This document shows positions 44,685-52,801 of a DNA stretch of 64,000 nt, piece by piece. The notes under the pieces are model-generated. The model ran no database searches. It saw nothing but the letters and a program-made list of their open reading frames with translations, and had not been told where the DNA came from. Numbering within the stretch: position 1 is the first letter of the stretch; the number at the start of each line of letters is the position of its first letter. The position numbers and the translations under genes are program-made. This DNA is from Sulfurimicrobium sp964384915 (lineage in GTDB: Bacteria; Pseudomonadota; Gammaproteobacteria; Burkholderiales; Sulfuricellaceae): positions 62,001-126,000 of the forward strand of contig CAYLMA010000001.1 of the NCBI GenBank assembly GCA_964384915.1, read 5' to 3'.

Positions 44685-44714
44685 GCCCGCTTCGACATCT
44701 GAAGCGGGCTTTTT
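44685..44714 (+). terminator. Terminator of the pst operon
   Basis: A 9-bp perfect stem (44685-44693 and 44701-44709, 7-base loop) is followed by five T at 44710-44714. It lies between pstB and the chemoreceptor gene. Confidence 0.88.
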
Positions 44715-44791
44715 CATTTTCAATGACATAAAAGCTTCACATCAGGCTGTCACAATCAGCCACTCTCCCCGAAACCCGATGTGAATTTACC

Positions 44792-46423
44792 ATGAAAAAA
44801 CCCGGTATCAAATCCAGCCTGTTTGCTGGAACGCTGCTGACCGCCATCATGCTGTGCGTGCTGGCGGCTGAAAACCTGCTGGTGTTGCGTAACGGCGATT
44901 CAGCCATGCGGGCTGTCTATGAGCACTCCGTGGTCCCTTCTTCCTTGTTGCTGGACATCGACAGAAAACTCAAGGAAACCCGCTTCAACATGGCAGCCGT
45001 CATGTTCGACAAGGTGTCTTTCGAACAGGCCGGCGCGCAACTGGCCGAAGTCAGGGCCAGCCTGCCCGCACTATGGGAAACTTTCAGGCAAGCCAAACAC
45101 CTCCATGTGAGTGAATCGGAGCAACTGGAGATTGATGCCATTGTGGCCCAGCTCAGGATACTGGAGCCGTTCTATCGGTTGCTGGAAACAGCCTATTCGT
45201 CGCAAGACAAAACCATGGCGCGCTCCGTTCTCGACGATGACTGGCCCCCAATCGAGGCGGGGATATTGAATCCGCTCAATCAACTGGTCGCATTGCAGAA
45301 TGAGCGGATCAAGGCTGAACACGATGCCAGTGTTTCTTCCTCAGAGAAAATGCGCCTGCTGGTGCTGATCACCCTGGTTGTTGGGGCGCTACTTGCTGCT
45401 GCCTCCACCACCATGACAGCCCTGATGGTGCGCAATATGGACAAAGGCACGAAGTATCTGCTGCAGGCCCTGGCACGAATAGCCTCAGGCGATCTGAAAA
45501 CCCGGGTCGAATACAATCACCACAACGAATTTGGAGAAATGGCGCGGCACCTGGAAAGCACGCTGCAAAGTCTGAGAAGAATGGTATCCCGTATGAGCGA
45601 GGCTGCCGGCACTGTGACTCATGAAGCCAAATTGCTGGCAGAAACCGTGCAGCGGGTCGAGCAGAGTTCACGCAAGCAGTCGCTGGCGGCGGCTGAAACC
45701 GCCGCAGCCGTCCAGCAAATTGCCGTCAGCATCGAACAGGTTACGCAGAACGCGCGCGAGTCGCTGTCCATCTCCCACATCGGCAGCAACCTGTGCGCCC
45801 AGGGCAAACATGTGGTCAGTCAGGCAGCAAGCGAAATGGCCGGCATCTCCGATGCGGTGACGGAATCCGCACAGATGATTGACACCCTTACGCAGCGTTC
45901 AAGCGAAATCAGCAAGATCACTGAAGTCATCAAAGGCATCGCCGACCGCACCAACCTGCTTGCCCTCAATGCGGCCATTGAAGCTGCCCGCGCCGGCGAG
46001 CATGGGCGCGGCTTCGCAGTCGTAGCCGATGAAGTGCGGCAGTTGGCGGCAAGCACGGGCAAGGCAACCGCCGAAATCAACCAGATGATAAACGCCATCC
46101 AGGCCAACACCAGGAATTCCATGGCGGTGATGCAAAACAGCCGTGCCAGAGTAAGCGAAGGGGTGACACTGGCGAATCAGGCCACGAATTCCTTAACCGA
46201 GATTGATGCCGGTGCGAAACGCACCGCCCAAAGCATAGGAGAGATTGCCAGCGCGACGCATGAACAACAAGGGGCAAGCCAGGAAATCGCCCGCAATGTG
46301 GAAAAAATATCGATCATGGCGGAAGATAATTCACGCTCGATCAGTGGCCTTTCAAGTGCCGTTCACAAGCTCAAGGAACTGGCGCTCAACTTTGAATCCA
46401 GCGTAGCGCAATTCCAGGCCTAG
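44792..46423 (+). CDS. Methyl-accepting chemotaxis protein
   Basis: A 543-residue chemoreceptor. Membrane segments at about 8-30 and 190-212 enclose a periplasmic four-helix domain (about 32-188); a HAMP domain (about 210-265) and the signalling domain follow, with the hairpin tip GIADRTNLLALNAAIEAARAG. It has no ligand that I can name; the preceding pst operon is suggestive only. No CheW-binding C-terminal pentapeptide is visible. Confidence 0.92.
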   Translation: MKKPGIKSSLFAGTLLTAIMLCVLAAENLLVLRNGDSAMRAVYEHSVVPSSLLLDIDRKLKETRFNMAAVMFDKVSFEQAGAQLAEVRASLPALWETFRQAKHLHVSESEQLEIDAIVAQLRILEPFYRLLETAYSSQDKTMARSVLDDDWPPIEAGILNPLNQLVALQNERIKAEHDASVSSSEKMRLLVLITLVVGALLAAASTTMTALMVRNMDKGTKYLLQALARIASGDLKTRVEYNHHNEFGEMARHLESTLQSLRRMVSRMSEAAGTVTHEAKLLAETVQRVEQSSRKQSLAAAETAAAVQQIAVSIEQVTQNARESLSISHIGSNLCAQGKHVVSQAASEMAGISDAVTESAQMIDTLTQRSSEISKITEVIKGIADRTNLLALNAAIEAARAGEHGRGFAVVADEVRQLAASTGKATAEINQMINAIQANTRNSMAVMQNSRARVSEGVTLANQATNSLTEIDAGAKRTAQSIGEIASATHEQQGASQEIARNVEKISIMAEDNSRSISGLSSAVHKLKELALNFESSVAQFQA

Positions 46424-46473
46424 TGTAGTGTTGCACACGCTAAACGGTACTTTCAGCGTGCAACACTACACTA
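46421..46473. repeat. Dispersed hairpin repeat after the chemoreceptor gene
   Basis: The arms at 46421-46441 and 46455-46473 pair over 19 bp with a 2-base bulge and loop AAACGGTACTTTC. The arm sequence AGTGTAGTGTTGCAC and the loop start AAACGGTAC recur after yhbY (51764-51796). It overlaps the chemoreceptor stop and probably serves as a terminator. Confidence 0.7.
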
Positions 46474-46499
46474 TTGATCCGGCACATTTTATTCCGGAC

Positions 46500-46547
46500 T
46501 GTAGGTCGTCCTTTAGGCCGACATGTCGGGCTAAAACCCGACCTACA
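46500..46547. repeat. Imperfect palindrome of the GTAGGTCG type
   Basis: A 48-base imperfect palindrome (centre ACATGT) with arms GTAGGTCG and CGACCTAC. It resembles REP-like sequences I recall as common between genes in betaproteobacteria. Lies between the converging chemoreceptor and glmM genes. Confidence 0.6.
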
Positions 46548-46586
46548 TTCACGGATAATTCGTGCCATATCAATAGCTTCCTGCGC

Positions 46587-47933
46587 TCAGGCAGCCCCCT
46601 CGCGCACCTTGGCCGCCAGGGTTTCGGCCCAGTAGCGTACTTTCTCCTCATCCTTGCCTTCCACCATCACGCGCAATAGGGGCTCGGTGCCAGATGGGCG
46701 GAGCAGCACCCTGCCTTCCCCATCCAGAGCCTGTTCAGCCAGGGCCAGAGCTTCCTGGACAGGCGCGCTGGACTTGAAATCGAATTCCTTCGCGACCCGC
46801 ACATTGATCAGAACCTGCGGATAAAGTACGAGCTCTTGAGTAAACTCGGACAAGCTCTTGCCGCTCAGCTTAAGTGCTTCCAATACCTGCAGGGCGGAGA
46901 TGATGCCATCCCCGGTGGTATGCCGGTCGAGGCACAGGATATGTCCGGAGTTCTCGCCCCCCAGGTACCAGCCTCGTTCCTGTATCAATTCCAGCACATA
47001 GCGATCTCCCACTTTGGCGCGTGCAAAAGGGATGCCCAGCTTTGCCAGGGCGTGCTCCATGGCCAGATTGGTCATCAGCGTGCCGGCCACGCCGCCTTTT
47101 AGAAAGCCCTGCTCCTGGCGGAATTTTGCTATGGCATAGATCAACTGATCGCCGTCAAACAATTTACCGGAGCGATCCGCCATCATGACCCGGTCGCCAT
47201 CCCCATCCAGCGCAATGCCGATATCAGCGCCAAATTCCAGAACCGCGGCACGCAACGCCTCCGGCTTGGTCGAGCCGCAATCTTTGTTGATATTCAGGCC
47301 ATCCGGCTGGTTTCCCACCGCGATCACCTCTGCGCCAAGCTCATGAAAAACGTGAGGCGCAACATGATAGGTTGCGCCATGAGCACAATCCACCACGATC
47401 TTCATCCCGCGCAAGTCCAGTTCATTGGGAAAGGAACTCTTGCAGAATTCGATATAGCGCCCGGCCGCATCGTTCACCCGCTTTACCTTGCCCAACCGGG
47501 CCGAAGGCATGGTGCGCATGGGTTGTTCAAGCTCGGCCTCGATAGCCAGCTCGATTTCATCCGAGAGCTTGTTCCCGCTCGCGGAAAAGAACTTAATCCC
47601 GTTATCCTCAAATGGATTATGCGATGCGGAAATCACGACCCCGGCCTGAGCACGCAAGGCGCGGGTGAGATACGCCACTCCGGGCGTCGGCATGGGCCCG
47701 AGCAGCAGCACATCTACGCCGGCGGCAGACAGGCCGGCTTCCAGCGCCGACTCCAGCATGTAGCCCGATATACGCGTATCCTTGCCGATCAGAACGCTGG
47801 CACGCCCCCCCTGCCCCTCCTGCGCCAGCACGCGACCTGCCGCATAGCCCAGGCGCATGACGAAATCCGGCGTAATGGGTTCTTCACCCACCTTGCCGCG
47901 CACACCGTCTGTTCCGAAATATTTTCTGCTCAT
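46587..47933 (-). CDS. glmM: Phosphoglucosamine mutase
   Basis: A 448-residue enzyme converting glucosamine-6-phosphate to glucosamine-1-phosphate for UDP-GlcNAc. The phosphoserine S104 lies in VISASHNPFEDN, the metal loop in DGDGDRVMMAD, and sugar-binding GGENSGH. Start at 47933 follows AGGGGAG in the folP end, one base after its stop. Last gene of rlmE-ftsH-folP-glmM. Confidence 0.97.
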   Translation of the reverse strand: MSRKYFGTDGVRGKVGEEPITPDFVMRLGYAAGRVLAQEGQGGRASVLIGKDTRISGYMLESALEAGLSAAGVDVLLLGPMPTPGVAYLTRALRAQAGVVISASHNPFEDNGIKFFSASGNKLSDEIELAIEAELEQPMRTMPSARLGKVKRVNDAAGRYIEFCKSSFPNELDLRGMKIVVDCAHGATYHVAPHVFHELGAEVIAVGNQPDGLNINKDCGSTKPEALRAAVLEFGADIGIALDGDGDRVMMADRSGKLFDGDQLIYAIAKFRQEQGFLKGGVAGTLMTNLAMEHALAKLGIPFARAKVGDRYVLELIQERGWYLGGENSGHILCLDRHTTGDGIISALQVLEALKLSGKSLSEFTQELVLYPQVLINVRVAKEFDFKSSAPVQEALALAEQALDGEGRVLLRPSGTEPLLRVMVEGKDEEKVRYWAETLAAKVREGAA

Positions 47934-47934
47934 G

Positions 47935-48753
47935 TCACTCCCCTATTGCACTGACGATCTGCAGCGCTTGCCTAGTCTCTTTCACATCATGCACACGTAG
48001 AATTTTTGCGCCCTTCATGGCCGCAATTACAGCTGATGCAACGCTGGGCACCATTCTTTCCGCCACCGGCAAGCCGGTCAATACGCCCAGCATCGACTTC
48101 CTCGACAGACCAGCCAGCAGCGGTACGCCCAGGCTGGCGAAAGAATTCAGACGTTTCAGCATGCACAGATTATGTTCCAAGGTCTTGCCAAAACCAAAAC
48201 CCGGATCGATCAGCATGCGATTACGCAGGATGCCGGCCTGTTCAGCAACTGCAATCCGCTCTTCCAGAAAGGCTTTCACTTCACCCACCACATCCCCATA
48301 TTGGGGGCTCTGCTGCATGGTGCGCGGCCCGCCCTGCATGTGCATCAGGCACACCGCGACAGAAGAATCCGCCACCGCCTGCAGAGCGTCCTTGGCACGC
48401 AGGGCATTGACGTCATTGATCATGTCGGCACCCGCCTTAATTGCTGCACGCATGACCTCAGGCTTCAACGTATCAACCGAAAGCGGTACGCCACAATCCC
48501 TCAAACCTTCGAGCACAGGCAGAATGCGCTTCAACTCTTCCTTGACGTCAACCGCCTCCGCTCCCGGGCGTGTCGACTCACCGCCAATATCAAGCAGGTC
48601 AGCGCCTTGTTCGATGAGTTGCCTGGCGTGCCCGACAGCACGTTCCAGGGAAAAGAAATAGCCGCCGTCCGAAAATGAATCGGGCGTGACGTTGACGATG
48701 CCCATTATGAGGGGGCGGTCTAGGGAAAGGGTGAAGCGGCCGCAGTGGAGCAT
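47935..48753 (-). CDS. folP: Dihydropteroate synthase
   Basis: A 272-residue folate enzyme, the sulfonamide target. Motifs: IMGIVNVTPDSFSDGG near the N-terminus, GGESTRPGA, and NDVNALRA. The ATG at 48753 matches the family start, but no Shine-Dalgarno lies before it; the heptamer repeat abuts the start. An in-frame GTG at 48831 just after ftsH would translate through the repeat. Confidence 0.95.
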   Translation of the reverse strand: MLHCGRFTLSLDRPLIMGIVNVTPDSFSDGGYFFSLERAVGHARQLIEQGADLLDIGGESTRPGAEAVDVKEELKRILPVLEGLRDCGVPLSVDTLKPEVMRAAIKAGADMINDVNALRAKDALQAVADSSVAVCLMHMQGGPRTMQQSPQYGDVVGEVKAFLEERIAVAEQAGILRNRMLIDPGFGFGKTLEHNLCMLKRLNSFASLGVPLLAGLSRKSMLGVLTGLPVAERMVPSVASAVIAAMKGAKILRVHDVKETRQALQIVSAIGE

Positions 48754-48756
48754 TTC

Positions 48757-48831
48757 GTGAAGGGTGAAGGGTGAAGGGTGAAGGCGTTTACCTTTCACAA
48801 GGAGGCAAAGCCGAGTGGCTTCACCCTTCAC
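48757..48831. repeat. Heptamer array at the ftsH-folP junction
   Basis: Four perfect copies of GTGAAGG (48757-48784) and an inverted arm CTTCACCCTTCAC (48819-48831) form a fold-back structure directly before the folP start. Related heptamer arrays occur at 56012-56094, 60718-60795 and 63851-63967. Confidence 0.75.
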
Positions 48832-48837
48832 GCATCA

Positions 48838-50739
48838 TCAAGCTTCCTGCGCCGGCGTAGAGGCGGTCGTTGCCGGAGCGCTGGGCATGTTGTCCCTGGG
48901 CGGCGGGGTCGCACTGCCCTGACTCGGCTTGGGCGGACGCGGCGACCTGCCTTCCATGATGTCGTTGATCTGCTCTGCATCGATGGTTTCCCATTCCAGC
49001 AGGGCCTTTGCCATTGCCTCGATTTTGTCGCGGTTGTCCTCGATCAGCTTGCGTGCCAAGGTGTACTGCTGGTCGATGATGCGGCGGATTTCCTTGTCAA
49101 CCTGCTGCATGGTGGCTTCGGATACGTTCTTGTGGGTAGTCACTGAACGGCCCAGAAACACTTCGCCATCATTCTCGCCATATACCATCGGCCCCAATGC
49201 ATCGCTCATGCCCCATTGGGTCACCATGCGTCGCGCCATTTCAGTGGCGCGCTCAAAATCGTTGCTGGCGCCGGTGGTCATCTGCCCCATGAACACTTCC
49301 TCGGCAATGCGTCCGCCGAACAGCACGGCGATGTTCTGCAGGATGCCTTCACTGTTCAAGCTGTAACGATCTTCAACCGGCAACTGCATAGTTACGCCCA
49401 AGGCGCGGCCGCGCGGAATAATGGTGACTTTATGCACCGGGTCGGTCTTGGGCAGCAGGCGTGCCACCACCGCGTGCCCGGATTCGTGGTAGGCGGTATT
49501 CCTGCGCTCTTCTTCCGGCATCACGATGGAGCGGCGTTCGGCGCCCATGATGATCTTGTCCTTGGCCTTTTCGAAATCATCCATGTCAACCAGGCGTTTA
49601 TTGAAGCGCGCGGCGAACAGGGCCGCCTCGTTCACCAGATTGGCCAAATCCGCGCCGGACATGCCAGGTGTTCCACGTGCCAGGATATCGGCCTTCACAT
49701 CAGGCGCAACCGGCACCTTGCGCATGTGCACCATGAGAATTTGCTCGCGGCCGCGTATGTCGGGCAACGGCACCACTACCTGGCGGTCAAAACGGCCCGG
49801 CCGCAACAAAGCCGGGTCCAGCACATCAGGCCGGTTGGTCGCAGCCACCACAATCACGCCAGAGGTCCCTTCAAAGCCATCCATTTCCACCAGCAACTGG
49901 TTCAGGGTCTGCTCGCGCTCATCGTTCCCGCCACCCAGGCCGGCGCCGCGCTGACGGCCAACTGCATCAATCTCGTCAATGAAAATGATGCAGGGCGCAT
50001 TTTTCTTGGCCTGCTCAAACATGTCGCGCACACGTGCCGCACCCACGCCGACAAACATCTCGACGAAATCGGAGCCGGAGATGCTGAAGAAAGGCACTTT
50101 TGCCTCCCCGGCTATGGCTTTCGCCAACAGCGTCTTGCCTGTACCGGGATTGCCCACCATCAGGACGCCTCGCGGAATACGGCCGCCCAGTTTCTGGAAT
50201 TTACTCGGATCACGTAGGAATTCGACCAATTCGGACACTTCTTCCTTGGCCTCGTCGCACCCCGCGACATCGGCAAAAGTCACGGTATTGGTGGCCTCAT
50301 CCAGCAGACGCGCCTTGCTCTTGCCGAATGAAAAAGCGCCGCCCTTGCCGCCGCCCTGCATCTGCCGCATGAAAAACACCCACACCCCGATCAGGAGCAG
50401 CATTGGGAACCAGGAGATAAAGAGATTCATCAGGAAGGAAGGCTCTTCCTCCGGCTTGGCCTCGACGATCACGCCACTCTTGAGCATGTCGGAAACCATC
50501 CACGGGTCGGAAGGTGCGTAGGCCGAAAAACGTTTGCCGTCGGTGCTCACCCCCTTCAGGACATGGCCTTCAATTGTCACCTTGGCAACTTTCCCGTTTT
50601 TCACCTCATCGATGAACTGGGAATATTCCATCTGACTCTGCGCCGTCTGCCGCGTACCGAACTGGTTGAACACGGTCATAAGAACCAGGGCGATCACCAG
50701 CCAGATAGCGATATTTTTCATCAGATTATTCAAGCTCAT
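48838..50739 (-). CDS. ftsH: Membrane ATP-dependent zinc protease FtsH
   Basis: A 633-residue AAA+ protease. Two membrane segments (about 8-25 and 103-124) enclose a periplasmic domain; Walker A GNPGTGKT at 196-203, Walker B IIFIDEIDAVG, the second region of homology with arginine fingers, and the zinc site HESGHAVV. It degrades LpxC, heat-shock sigma and damaged membrane proteins. Operon with rlmE. Confidence 0.98.
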   Translation of the reverse strand: MSLNNLMKNIAIWLVIALVLMTVFNQFGTRQTAQSQMEYSQFIDEVKNGKVAKVTIEGHVLKGVSTDGKRFSAYAPSDPWMVSDMLKSGVIVEAKPEEEPSFLMNLFISWFPMLLLIGVWVFFMRQMQGGGKGGAFSFGKSKARLLDEATNTVTFADVAGCDEAKEEVSELVEFLRDPSKFQKLGGRIPRGVLMVGNPGTGKTLLAKAIAGEAKVPFFSISGSDFVEMFVGVGAARVRDMFEQAKKNAPCIIFIDEIDAVGRQRGAGLGGGNDEREQTLNQLLVEMDGFEGTSGVIVVAATNRPDVLDPALLRPGRFDRQVVVPLPDIRGREQILMVHMRKVPVAPDVKADILARGTPGMSGADLANLVNEAALFAARFNKRLVDMDDFEKAKDKIIMGAERRSIVMPEEERRNTAYHESGHAVVARLLPKTDPVHKVTIIPRGRALGVTMQLPVEDRYSLNSEGILQNIAVLFGGRIAEEVFMGQMTTGASNDFERATEMARRMVTQWGMSDALGPMVYGENDGEVFLGRSVTTHKNVSEATMQQVDKEIRRIIDQQYTLARKLIEDNRDKIEAMAKALLEWETIDAEQINDIMEGRSPRPPKPSQGSATPPPRDNMPSAPATTASTPAQEA

Positions 50740-50800
50740 TCCTTGCTAAGACATATAATTTCATTCGATTTTAAACGCTTTACTTGTGTGCCGGTAGGAT

Positions 50801-51430
50801 TTATTTTTCTTGCGCATGCAAGCTCTTGCCCAGCATATAGACCTCCGTGCTGCGATCCCGGGAAGCTTTAGGCTTGCGCACGAGAACCTGGGCAAAACAC
50901 GCACGCATTTCGCGTACAAATTCATCGAAACCGTCACCCTGAAAAACTTTGACCAGAAAGTTACCCCCCGGTTTCAGATGCTGGCGTGAAAATTCCAGAG
51001 CCAACTCGGCGAGGTGCATGCTGCGTGCCTGATCAGAAAGACCTATGCCGCTGATATTGGGGGCCATATCGGAAATCACAAGGTCCACCGGACGCCCCTG
51101 CAAGGCCGCTTCAAGCCGGGCCAGCGCAGCATCCTCTCGAAAATCGCCCTGAATGAATACCGCTCCATGCACCGGATCCATGGGCAGGATATCAAGTGCG
51201 ATCAGCATGCCGGCCGATGAGATTTTCTTAGCCACGACCTGGGTCCAACTCCCGGGCGCGGCCCCCAGATCAACTACGGTCATGCCCGGCTTGAGCAGAT
51301 GGTCGCGCTCATCGAGCTCCATTAACTTGTAAACGGCGCGCGAACGGTATCCTTCCTTGTTTGCCATCTGCACGTAAGGGTCGGTGAGGTGTTCGCGCAT
51401 CCAGGCTTTGCTGGTTCGGCTTCGTTTCAT
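50801..51430 (-). CDS. rlmE: 23S rRNA (uridine-2'-O-)-methyltransferase RlmE
   Basis: A 209-residue FtsJ/RrmJ enzyme that methylates U2552. The SAM site VVDLGAAPGSWTQVV and catalytic K-D-K-E elements (K40-like YKLMELDE, SDMAPNISG, NFLVKVFQG) are present. First gene of the ftsH operon; divergent from yhbY by 36 bases. Confidence 0.97.
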   Translation of the reverse strand: MKRSRTSKAWMREHLTDPYVQMANKEGYRSRAVYKLMELDERDHLLKPGMTVVDLGAAPGSWTQVVAKKISSAGMLIALDILPMDPVHGAVFIQGDFREDAALARLEAALQGRPVDLVISDMAPNISGIGLSDQARSMHLAELALEFSRQHLKPGGNFLVKVFQGDGFDEFVREMRACFAQVLVRKPKASRDRSTEVYMLGKSLHAQEK

Positions 51431-51466
51431 AGGGTAGACTGTCGTATTTTTCGGACCATTTTAAGA

Positions 51467-51766
51467 ATGCTGAATCTTACTCCCGGTCAGCGCCGCTTCC
51501 TGCGCGCCCAGGCCCACTCGCTCAATCCCGTGGTCTTGATTGGTGATGCCGGCCTCACCGAAGCAGTGATGAAGGAAATCGAACGCAGCCTGAACAGCCA
51601 TGAACTGATCAAAATCAAGATTGCCAGCGGCGATCACGCGCAGCGCGAAAGCATGTTGATGGAAATCTGCGACACGCTGGATGCCGCACCGGCACAACAT
51701 ATCGGCAAAACACTGATCATTTACAAGGCGGCAAAGAAACCCAAACTGGTACTGCCCAAGGACTAG
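51467..51766 (+). CDS. yhbY: CRM-domain RNA-binding protein YhbY
   Basis: A 99-residue protein of the YhbY/CRM family (LTPGQRRFLRAQAHSLNPVV, HELIKIKI, GKTLIIYK). It associates with 50S assembly. The ATG at 51467 gives the family start; a GTG at 51389 inside rlmE was rejected. Its TAG lies inside the dispersed repeat. Confidence 0.93.
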   Translation: MLNLTPGQRRFLRAQAHSLNPVVLIGDAGLTEAVMKEIERSLNSHELIKIKIASGDHAQRESMLMEICDTLDAAPAQHIGKTLIIYKAAKKPKLVLPKD

Positions 51767-51796
51767 TGTAGTGTTGCACGCCAAACGGTACACTAG
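51763..51796. repeat. Dispersed hairpin repeat shared with 46421-46473
   Basis: The arms CTAGTGTA (51763-51770) and TACACTAG (51789-51796) are inverted. The part TAGTGTAGTGTTGCAC and AAACGGTAC match the copy at 46421. Both converging genes take their TAG stops from it. Confidence 0.7.
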
Positions 51797-52248
51797 TTCC
51801 GGCGCGGCGCCAGCACCAACACCAGCCCAAGCAGGCTCTGTATCAGGTAAACGATACTGGAGACGCCATGCCAGCGCGCGAAGCGGTCGCGAAATATGCT
51901 CTCCATGACCCCCTTCGGCAGCGCCTGGTTTTTGAGGCTCTCCATAATCGGCTGTATACCGAAATGGCTGGCGATCGCCAACAGTAGCATCACCAGTGCA
52001 GCCCAGAAAAACCCCTGTTTCAGCGCACCACTGCCAAAGCTCGCCAAGCGGTGGATCAGCAGGTAAAACCCGCACACCATGCCGACATAGGCGACGAGCG
52101 TGAACATCTTGCCCGCCAGCATTCCAGCCATGCTCTTGTCGGCCAAGGCCGAAAACAGCACCGGAGCCGCCAGGTAGCCAATCGCCCACATGCCGCCCAC
52201 CCACAATGTGATGGCAACAAAAGCCAGTTTGTCGGCAAATCGATTCAT
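51793..52248 (-). CDS. DUF4149 membrane protein
   Basis: A 151-residue integral membrane protein with about four segments; the pattern (FVAITLWVGGMWAIGYLAAP and GVSSIVYLIQSLLGLVLVL) is that of DUF4149. It overlaps the greA stop by one base. Function unknown. Confidence 0.8.
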   Translation of the reverse strand: MNRFADKLAFVAITLWVGGMWAIGYLAAPVLFSALADKSMAGMLAGKMFTLVAYVGMVCGFYLLIHRLASFGSGALKQGFFWAALVMLLLAIASHFGIQPIMESLKNQALPKGVMESIFRDRFARWHGVSSIVYLIQSLLGLVLVLAPRRN

Positions 52249-52724
52249 CAGATGTATTTCACATCCAGGATTTCATATTCGCGCACGCCACCCGGCGCCA
52301 TAACTTCCGCCACATCGCCTGCATGCTTGCCAATCAGGGCACGCGCAATCGGGGAACTGATTGAAATCTTGCCCTGCTTGATGTCGGCTTCGTCATCGCC
52401 CACGATCTGGTATGTGACGACAACTCCGCTTTCCAAGTCCTCCAGTTCAACAGTCGCGCCAAACACGCAGCGGCCTTCCGCATCCAGCAGCTTGGGATCG
52501 ATGACCTGGGCATTGGACAGTTTGCCCTCAACTTCGGCGATGCGCCCTTCAACAAAACTCTGGCGCTCCTTGGCCGCATCGTATTCGGCATTTTCCGACA
52601 GGTCACCGTGGGAGCGGGCCTCGGCAATGGCTGCAATAACATTGGGCCGTTCGACGTTTTTCAGATTTTGCAGCTCGGCGCGCAATAATTCAGCTCCGAC
52701 CACAGTCAGTGGTACTTTGTTCAT
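52248..52724 (-). CDS. greA: Transcript cleavage factor GreA
   Basis: A 158-residue factor that rescues backtracked RNA polymerase. The coiled-coil tip has the acidic pair in AEARSHGDLSENAEYDAAK; the C-terminal FKBP-like domain follows (PIARALIGKHAGDVAEV). Downstream of carB, as in many betaproteobacteria. Confidence 0.97.
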   Translation of the reverse strand: MNKVPLTVVGAELLRAELQNLKNVERPNVIAAIAEARSHGDLSENAEYDAAKERQSFVEGRIAEVEGKLSNAQVIDPKLLDAEGRCVFGATVELEDLESGVVVTYQIVGDDEADIKQGKISISSPIARALIGKHAGDVAEVMAPGGVREYEILDVKYI

Positions 52725-52801
52725 TTCTCATATTTCCTTGAAATCAAATAACAATGCGGATTGGGTCACCCCAATCCGCACAATTCGGACTTCCAGCCAA
52801 C

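Noticed and set aside
48757..48784. Tandem repeats resembling a short CRISPR-like array
   Set aside because: Units are only 7 bases, there are no spacers and no cas genes; the Cas4-like protein belongs to a phage recombination set.
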